DNA from: Mytilisepta virgata
Lineage: Eukaryota > Mollusca > Bivalvia > Mytilida > Mytilidae
DNA length: 64,000 nt
Reading direction: 5' to 3'
Assembly (NCBI GenBank): GCA_028015205.1
Contig: CM051516.1
Location: 27,642,593 to 27,706,592 of the forward strand
Shown here in pieces: positions 51,201 to 60,200 of this stretch. The first letter of the stretch is position 1; every line of letters starts with the position of its first letter. The notes under the pieces were generated by a model. It worked only from the letters and a program-made list of their open reading frames with translations. It made no database searches and was not told where the DNA came from. The translations under genes were made by a program, and so were the position numbers.

Positions 51201-54200
51201 GTATTTCTTTTTGTCGTCATTTTAAAGCTTGTTTTAAATACCTTTAGTCCTTTTGATAGCTCAATGACTCTCATCACTTGTTTATTTGGTATAGAAACTG
51301 TTTTCAAATATTTTGATTTTTTATTGTTCTGATTTAATTTTAATAGCGATCGCAGTGAGCGCTATAGGAGCATTTTCTACATATGGGTCATTTAGAAGAG
51401 TCTTTGTTTAACGGGGGCAGTCATACTAAGGCTAGAAAAAAAAGTTTTGTTTGCCGGAAACGGAAGTAAGGGAAATAAATTGCTTCAAATTATAATTTTA
51501 GAGTCAGAATCGTGATACCAGAAATGAGTTTCTGAAAAGGGCTGTTGCTGTGCTCGCATCATCGGCCACACCAACAGCATATTACATGTACTGCAAATCT
51601 GTCGAGTCGATCCATACGCAATTTTTCTTAATACATATATGCATCAGCAGATTATACAAGTATAAAATATTTGCAAAAGTAACAAGTTAATAAAAATTTA
51701 AATAATTGGCTTTGCATGCTTAAGACTTTGTAAAATATATAAAACTTGAGAGGATATCCCCCATCTCAATTAACAACAAAGCAAATAGCTGAAAATAAAA
51801 ATTTGACAGGTTATATTAAACCAATTTATTACCAAGCTATGTGAAATATGTTTGAAATTGCCCATTCAATACTAACAAAAATTAAAAACTAGAGGCTCTA
51901 AAGAGCCTGTATCGCTCACCTGCACTGAACTTTTCATCTTGAGCAGGACTAAAGATTTGGCTGGTTTTTCTATAGGATTCTATGTTAAACTAAGTTTGGC
52001 TTTGGGAGCCAAGATGGTTGACAGTCTAGGTCAATGGACACATTTCTAAAAGAGAACCATCTAAGGACCATTGCTACCAAGTCTAGTTCTAATTGGCTTA
52101 CTGGTTTCAGACCAGAAGATTTTTGAGTGAATTTCCAATAGGGTCCTATGTTAAACTAAGTTCGGCTGTGTCGGCCATCTTAGTTCAAATTCCACGAAAT
52201 CAGACAATTCTGAAAGAGGACCTCCTAAGGACCATTGCTACAAAGTCTGGTTCAAATTGGTCAAGTGGTTTCAGACAAGAAGATTTTTCGATGAATTTTC
52301 CCATAGGGCCTTATGTTAAACTAAGTTAGGTTGTGGCAGCCATCTCGGTTGACAGTCCAGGTCATGGGACACAATTCTGAAAGAGGACCATATAAGGACC
52401 ATTGCTGCAAAGTCTGGTTCCAATTGGTAAAGTGGTTTCAGACAAGAAGATTTTTCAATGAATTTTCCCATAGGGCCCTGTGTTTAACTAAGTTTGGCTG
52501 TGGCTGCCATCTTGTTTAACAGTCTGGGTCATCAGACATCATTCTGAAAGAGAACCTTCTAAGAACCATTACTGCCAAATTTGGTTGAAACTGGCCTTGT
52601 AGTTTCATAGAAGAAGATTTTTGAAATTCATCCCCCCCTTTTTTTCTATTTTTAGAAACAGCAGCCATGTCAGTTGGAAGTCGGGGATGCCAGATATAAG
52701 TTTGGAAAGGGGCCATCCAAGGACCATTCCACCAAAGTTTGGTTCGAATTGGCTCAGTTGTTTCAGGGAAGTTGACGAAAAAGTAAAATTTCCATAGGCT
52801 AAATGTTAAACTAAGTCCAGCCATAGCTGCCATGTTGGATGGCATTCTGGGAAATCAAACACAGATTTTATAAGGGGCCACCCAAGGACCATTCCACCAA
52901 AGTTTGGTTCAAATTGGCCTAATGGTCTCAGACAAGATAACGAAAATGTTAAAATTCCCATAGGGTCCAAGGTTAAACTATGTCCAACCATGGCAGGCAT
53001 ATTGGATGGCACCCCTGAAAACCAAACACACATTTTAAAGGGGACCATCCAAGGACCATTCCACTTAAGTTTGGTTTAAATTGGTTTAGTGGTTTCAGAG
53101 GAGTTGATGGAAAATTAAAATTCCCATAGGCTCAATGTTAAACTAAGTCCAGCCATGGCGGCCATGGCGGATGGCGTTCGGGGAAACTGAACACAGATTT
53201 TAAAAGGGGCTACCCAAGGACCATTCCACCAAAGTTTGGTTCAAATTGGCCTAATCGTCTCAGAGAAGATAACGAAAATGTTAAAATTCCCATAGCGTCC
53301 AAGGTTAAACTATGTCCAACCATGGCAGCCATATTGGATGGCACCTGGGAAAACCGAACATACTTTTTAAAGGGGACCATCCAAGGACCATTCCACTTAA
53401 GTTTGGTTCAAATTGGTTCAGTGGTTTCAGAGGAGTTGACGAAAAAGTAAAATTCCCATAGGCTCAATGTTAAACTAAGTCCAGCCATGGCAGCCATGTT
53501 GGATGGTGTTCGGGGAAACTGAACACATATTTTAAAAGGGGCCACCCAAGGACCATTCCACCAAACTTTTGTTCAAATTGGCCTAATGGTCTCAGAGAAG
53601 ATAATGAAAATGTTAAAATTCCCATAGGGTCCAAGGTTAAACTATGTCCGACCATGGCAGCCATATTGGATACCGCCCGGGAAAACCGAACACAGTTTTT
53701 AAAGTGGACCATCCAAGGACCATTCCACTTAAGTTTGGTTTAAATTGGTTCAGTGGTTTCAGAGGAGTTGACGAAAAAGTAAAATTTCCATAGGCTCAAT
53801 GTTAAACTAAGTCCAGCCATGGCGGCCATGTTGGATGGCGTTCGGGGAAACCGAACATACATTTTAAAAGGGGCCACCCAAGGACCATTCCACTAAAGTT
53901 TGGTTTAAATTGGCCTAATGGTCTGAGAGAAGATAACGAAAATGTTAAAATTCCCATAGGGTCCAAGGTTAAACTATGTGCGACCCTGGCAGCCATATTG
54001 GATGGCGCCCGGGAAAACCGAACACAATTTTTAAAGGGGACCATCCAAGGACCATTCCACATAAGTTTGGTTTAAATTGGTTCAGTGGTTTCAGAGGAGT
54101 TGATAAAAATGTGAAAAGTTTACGACGACGACATACGACGACATACGACGACGACGACGACGACGACGGACGCAAAGTGATGAGAAAAGCTCACATGGCC

Positions 54201-57200
54201 TTTTAGGCCAGGTGAGCTAAAAATTGGACCAATGCGAAAAAACAGGCTCAATATGGAAAAAAACAGGCTCAATATGGATATTCTACTTCCGGTAGTCAAC
54301 AGATTAAGTATGATGCTATCGATAGTCTACTAAAACATTAGATTTATTCAGTTATAGTAGTTAAAATTACTTAGATGTCAAATAAATGTCCATGAGACAA
54401 TAATGCAACAAAACAGCAAAATACAAAATGTCATATAGAGAAATCCTAGCAGTATTTGTATACCCAGTAATAAATTTCTTACTTTACATAGCTGGTCAAT
54501 AAAGGTGTCATGGAATGGTTTTTTTTTCATATTGGTCCTGTATTATGTCCTTAGACAAGTCGTTTTGGGCCGAGGATAGTTGTTGAGGCCCAATACAGCT
54601 ATCCGAGGTCCAATACGACTGTCCTTGGACATAATATGGAACCAATATGAAAAAACCCATTCCATAATCCTTTATTAACTAATGTGTTGAAATAGAGTAA
54701 AAACTGTCCAGTTAATACAAAACCAGAACTGGTTATTAATACAGGTCTAATTCAGGATTTTCTGTATTAGACCTATATTAGTGACCAGTTCTGATTTTTC
54801 TGTATAAAACCTGTATTAATGACCCGATTCAGACACATGGGATTGTATTAAATAGACAATTTATAATGTATTTAAATTCGTTGGTTAATAAAAGTACTGT
54901 AATTTAAAGTCATTAGTTAATAAAGGTGTCATAAATGGGTATTTTTATATAAAGCCTGTATTATGTCCTTATACAGTTGTATTGGGTCTGACTCGGACAT
55001 AATACAGGTTTTATATGAATTTACCCATTTAATAACACTATAATAATAACATTCACGATAATCTTTACAAAGGCATTTTATTTTACTTTCACTCCTTCAG
55101 CTATCATTATTTACCCTCCTTCATCTTTGATATTTCCTGGTCTCAATACATGACTCTCTCCACCAATATCAAGTCCACATACTTTACATTTGGCAACAAC
55201 ATATGGTCTTCCACACTTTGATAGAAAATACAACAAATTGTTTTTAATCTTTTATGCAATTCCGTATTTATAAGGTATAAAATTTCATAACTGAAATGTT
55301 TATGCTGACATTTATATACATGTAAAAGTAACAGCGAAATGTTAAGCATAGTATGCTTTTATTACAGTTTAATATTAGGGAAGTTGTAATAAACAATGAC
55401 CTAATCCTCAAGCCTCATAGCATAATCCCTACTACCTTGACTAAAAGAATAAAACTTTACTGTTTATTAAAAGGAAATTTGTATATTGAAAGCTTATACA
55501 TGTACTTTGTATGAAGAATGAAAGCATACCATAAAGTACTTTTTCAAACATTCACTATCTACTATCAAAAGAAAATGCATTTGTTGTATTTAAAATTCTA
55601 TCCCAGAAGGATAATCACCATATTTTTTCAGTATATTTGAACTCTCGGCTGGATGAGAAATTTCTATGAAACTACATGATAACTTTTATGCACTTGTCGA
55701 GTTGATATAATATAAAAAAAAAACAACACAAAAATGAAATTTATAAATGTACTTACATCTCCAATAAGGTATATGTGACCATTTGGGCATCCTAAATAAA
55801 TGCAATAAAATCAATATCAGAATGTAATTAGAACAATTCAACTACTATTCAAAATCACAAGTACATGAAAATATATAAATTTTTTTTTCAATAAAAAGAT
55901 ATTTGTAATCTCCAAAATCAGTGCTCCTTTAAAAGTATACATGAAAAGGTAAATAAATCATTGTTCTTTTTTCAGAATACACAGTTCTGATCAGCTTTGA
56001 TGTTAACATTTTGAAGGATTTTTTTTACATTTTTCATACAAACTGATTTTTACATGAACTAATACTGAATTCCTACATGTCAAAACAAGAAGCATCTATC
56101 AGTTATATCCCTTTAACCAAGTTAACCCCCCCCCCCCCCCCCAAAGTCCTTAAGACCAAAAAGAAATGATTGCAATTACCTCCCCTGAGTTACTGTGTTA
56201 AGGGAGACAACCAAGTTACGTTTCTTATTAATATGATGCTGTAACATAATCTGTACATAAATACTAAAGAAAAGAATATTTCGATCATTATATTGCTTTG
56301 GGCAATCAACAAAACTTTATTGAGGCTCAAATTAGCCCCTCTATTGCTCCCATGACATTTACCTTCCTGTAATAATAAAACATCTCATTTTTGGGTACAA
56401 TTCTAACTCATTATTAATTTAATAACTGTAGCCATTTTGAAAGAGGAGGAAAAATGACCATTGTATTTAGTGACCACAAGTATCATGATATTTTTCATTA
56501 AAAATATTTCTGATAATTAAGGTTTTTTATCTTTTTAATGGCGAAAGCAAAGTGACCATATGGTACAATCGCGCCAAAATTTTAAATCTCTCCCTCCATG
56601 TGATTTAAAGACCTAGCTTTGTGTATATAGTACAAAAAGTAAGGTTTATGCAATAGTATCTGAACAAATTTTCATGAAGTTATTATTTCTGTCATACTGT
56701 GGAATACAGGATTTTCACTCCCATCTTCAGGTCTTGCAGTTAAAATTGCTCCTTTGACTTCATCTAGGTCATCCTGTGGCATTGTGGGAAAATATGACTC
56801 CTAAAAAATAAGGACTTTTCTTAAATTACATTAAATTACTAATTTCAAATTTTCCTCTTATCAATCTGAGTAGCAGTATCTCATTAATGAATTTTAACAT
56901 ACATTTTCATAAAATGCACTAAAATTTGTTGATGCAAATATATTTTAATGTAAAAATCAGACAAATTTTAATTTGTATTCTAATTCCTTCAGATTTTACA
57001 TTGCAATGACCAATCTAACACAAACTCAAACATTAATAAATTTGATTAAAACAGACTTTATATTCACTTATCACTTTTAGGAAATAATTTGATATTTTAG
57101 CTAAATACATTATACTAATAATTATAGTATAACTAATCTTGAAATCTTGAAATGTGAATAGCTAAAAATGTACAACGTAGCGCATGAGTGAATTATTAGT

Positions 57201-60200
57201 GTTTTTCGGTCATGAGAATTTCGAGATAAGTTATTCTGTTTATTACATTGAAATATTCCATGTATTCAGAAGATTTAACGAGAAAATACAAGGGTTTATG
57301 TTTTTATATGACTACCCTTCGACCTTTGTAAACCTGGCTACTGTTGCGTCACTTCCTAGAGTGAAATATGACTTAGATTTCACTAGGTGAATTATTGGAT
57401 TTGATTTCACTCTGAAATCCCTAAATATCTCCCTCCAACATTATCACAATGAAACATCAGCATCCCAGAATCAGAATATATGACTGCCACAAACACTCAT
57501 TTGTATTGTTCATTTTCCAGTTTAAAGAAATTTTATCAATACAAAATCTTACCACCATAAGTTCTGGGTTATTTGCTATATTTATCAATGGGGTAAGCCA
57601 TGTCTGTTTTCCTGGTATTTCCCGCCATAAAACCATACAGTGCATTAACAGACAAGACAATCCTTGTTGTCCAAGGTCCATAGCTGGTAAAACATTCCTT
57701 CCAGGATCATTCCTCCACACTTTATTGGTCAAAATATCTTGAATCAATTCCTTTAAAGATAAAACAATATTTATTAGTTTAATCTTAGCATATAAATTCC
57801 TTATACTTGTACAATGTATAATGTACATGATGTATTTTTTTATGGCCTAAAAATAAATATATATAAATACAATGTTTTGATATTTTTGGCTTTTACAAGA
57901 ATAAGTTAGGAGTATTCCTCTGGTATGAAAAATGAATGTGCGTTGTGAGCAATACAAAAATATCTACTGTGTGTGTCTGCAACTGATTTCTTGATTAAAA
58001 CTAAGGACTCTCTAACTATTCAATAAAAATTTGGTTTGTCATAAATGTCAACATGGATCAAACTTATGGAAACAGAACTTGCACATATTCTGCAATGTCA
58101 CATGATGCAAAGATCAATGAATTTGCATAATAAAATTGGAAAATCATAAAATATTTCAGCCATTTCAGCAGTAGAAACAACAATAATTCATTATGACTTG
58201 AAGTAGTGTGATACTTTTTACTTTTAATTTAAAAGAAAAATATCAGATATTCCAGAAAAACTATCTGTAGTTTTTAAAACTATAACAGTGAGTGACCTCA
58301 CTGAATGATACCCCCCCCCCCCCCCCCTTGCAATACTAGGAGTTGCCCTTACAAGCTTTAAACATTTAAAACCCTCAAGTTGGATTATTTCCCTTTGCAA
58401 GCATCCGGCAATAATTATTTTGCATTATGCACATCTACATATGATGCCCGACCTTTATATAAAGTTTCATCAAATCCATTGAACGGTTTAGGAGTTGCGT
58501 GTACAAGCTTGAAACATGTGAAATCCTCAACTTGGATTATCTCCCTTTGCAAGCATCCGCCGATAATTATCTTGCTTCATGCACATCTATATATGATGCC
58601 CAACCTTCATATAAAGTTACAACAAAATCCATTTAATGGTTGATGAGGACTTACACTTACAAGGTACATGGACGGACCCTACAGACAGGGTGATTCCTAT
58701 ATACCCCCAGAAACTTTGTTTCTGGAGGGTATAAAAAGACGCACAATAAGCTTATCTTTATAATAAACTATATTTGCTTGCAATAATTATATCCACGCAA
58801 TGTTTAACTCTATTGCTAAAATGTGATGTAAGAATGTATTGTCACAAAATTTTAAAGAGAAAATAAAAACCATTTAATAAAAAAAAGACCCACAGGATTT
58901 ATTACAAAACGGTATTGTTGACTTATATGTATTTAAAATCACAATTATATAGGGTTATTGCAGGATTACTGGGAAATATTGTCCCGCATATTGCACGACC
59001 TTGCAGGGGTGATATAATATTCTACGAGGGACAATATTTCCCAAATGTAGTGCAATAACCCTTTTATGGTATGTCAAAACCACCCATATACTAGAAATAG
59101 CCCAAAAAACTATCAAAGACATCGTCCTTACAATGCAATATTGGTGAATATTGCAAGCTAATTTTTGGTTACATTCTACAGGGAATATTTACGTTGCAAT
59201 AACACAATAAACATAAATATTGCACCTTTTCAAACATAACCTTTTGAATTTTTTTTTTTATTGAACTTACCACTTCCTTTATTTTTTTACAATTCATCAG
59301 ATTTCTTTGTAAAAACTGTTTCACCTACAAGAATATGTATAGACATGTATTACAATTTGTAACTATACGGTTTTCAGGATACATTAACATATCTTTTTTT
59401 AACATCTGAGGCACCTTTAGAGTATGTATGTTATTAGAAATGAAAGGCAATATAGAGCAAATGTCAATATCAATGAGACTATCAAGTATTGGAATGGTTT
59501 TCGTCTTTTAGTCGTAACTTTTTTACTCTATAAGATTGTCCTGCTCAGTGAAGAATAGGAAAAAGAAATCATAGGTCATACTTGCAGTTTTGTTATTTCA
59601 TTTTGCTTTTATGAACTAATATCTATTTTGTTCCTTAAAATAGTTGTTTTAATGTTAAAGATGAAAACACTAGCAAACTTCAAACGAACAACCATGTTGT
59701 TGACAAAAATGCAACACGTGATCTCACAAATGAATTTTACAACAAAGTTCAACCTTTGTTGTTCCGACTTCTTTTTAGAATATTTATAACTAGAACTTTT
59801 GAATGTCTAGTAAGAGGATTTGTTTTCTATAATATTTAAATTTTATTCCTTTGAAAAACATAGACATTTCAATTCCCACTTCGGATTTACTTTTGAAAGT
59901 AAACTTCAAAGTAGGAAAAAATAAATAAAATTTACTTAAAATCGATCTTGTTTCAATCAATTTTATTATGACAGATGGTTAAAATGATTTAGAAAGACAA
60001 AATAAATACTCGATAAGGACTGAAAGTAATTAAATTACCGAAGAAGTTAAAATTACCAAATGTCACTAGCTTGTAACAATGATCGTAACTTGGACAGTTT
60101 TGAAAGTGTCAAAAAATTAAGGTTATTACAGTAAAAATAAACAAAGTGTTAATGCATCAAAAGAACATATTATATTGTTTTTCTCATATTCTTGACGTCT

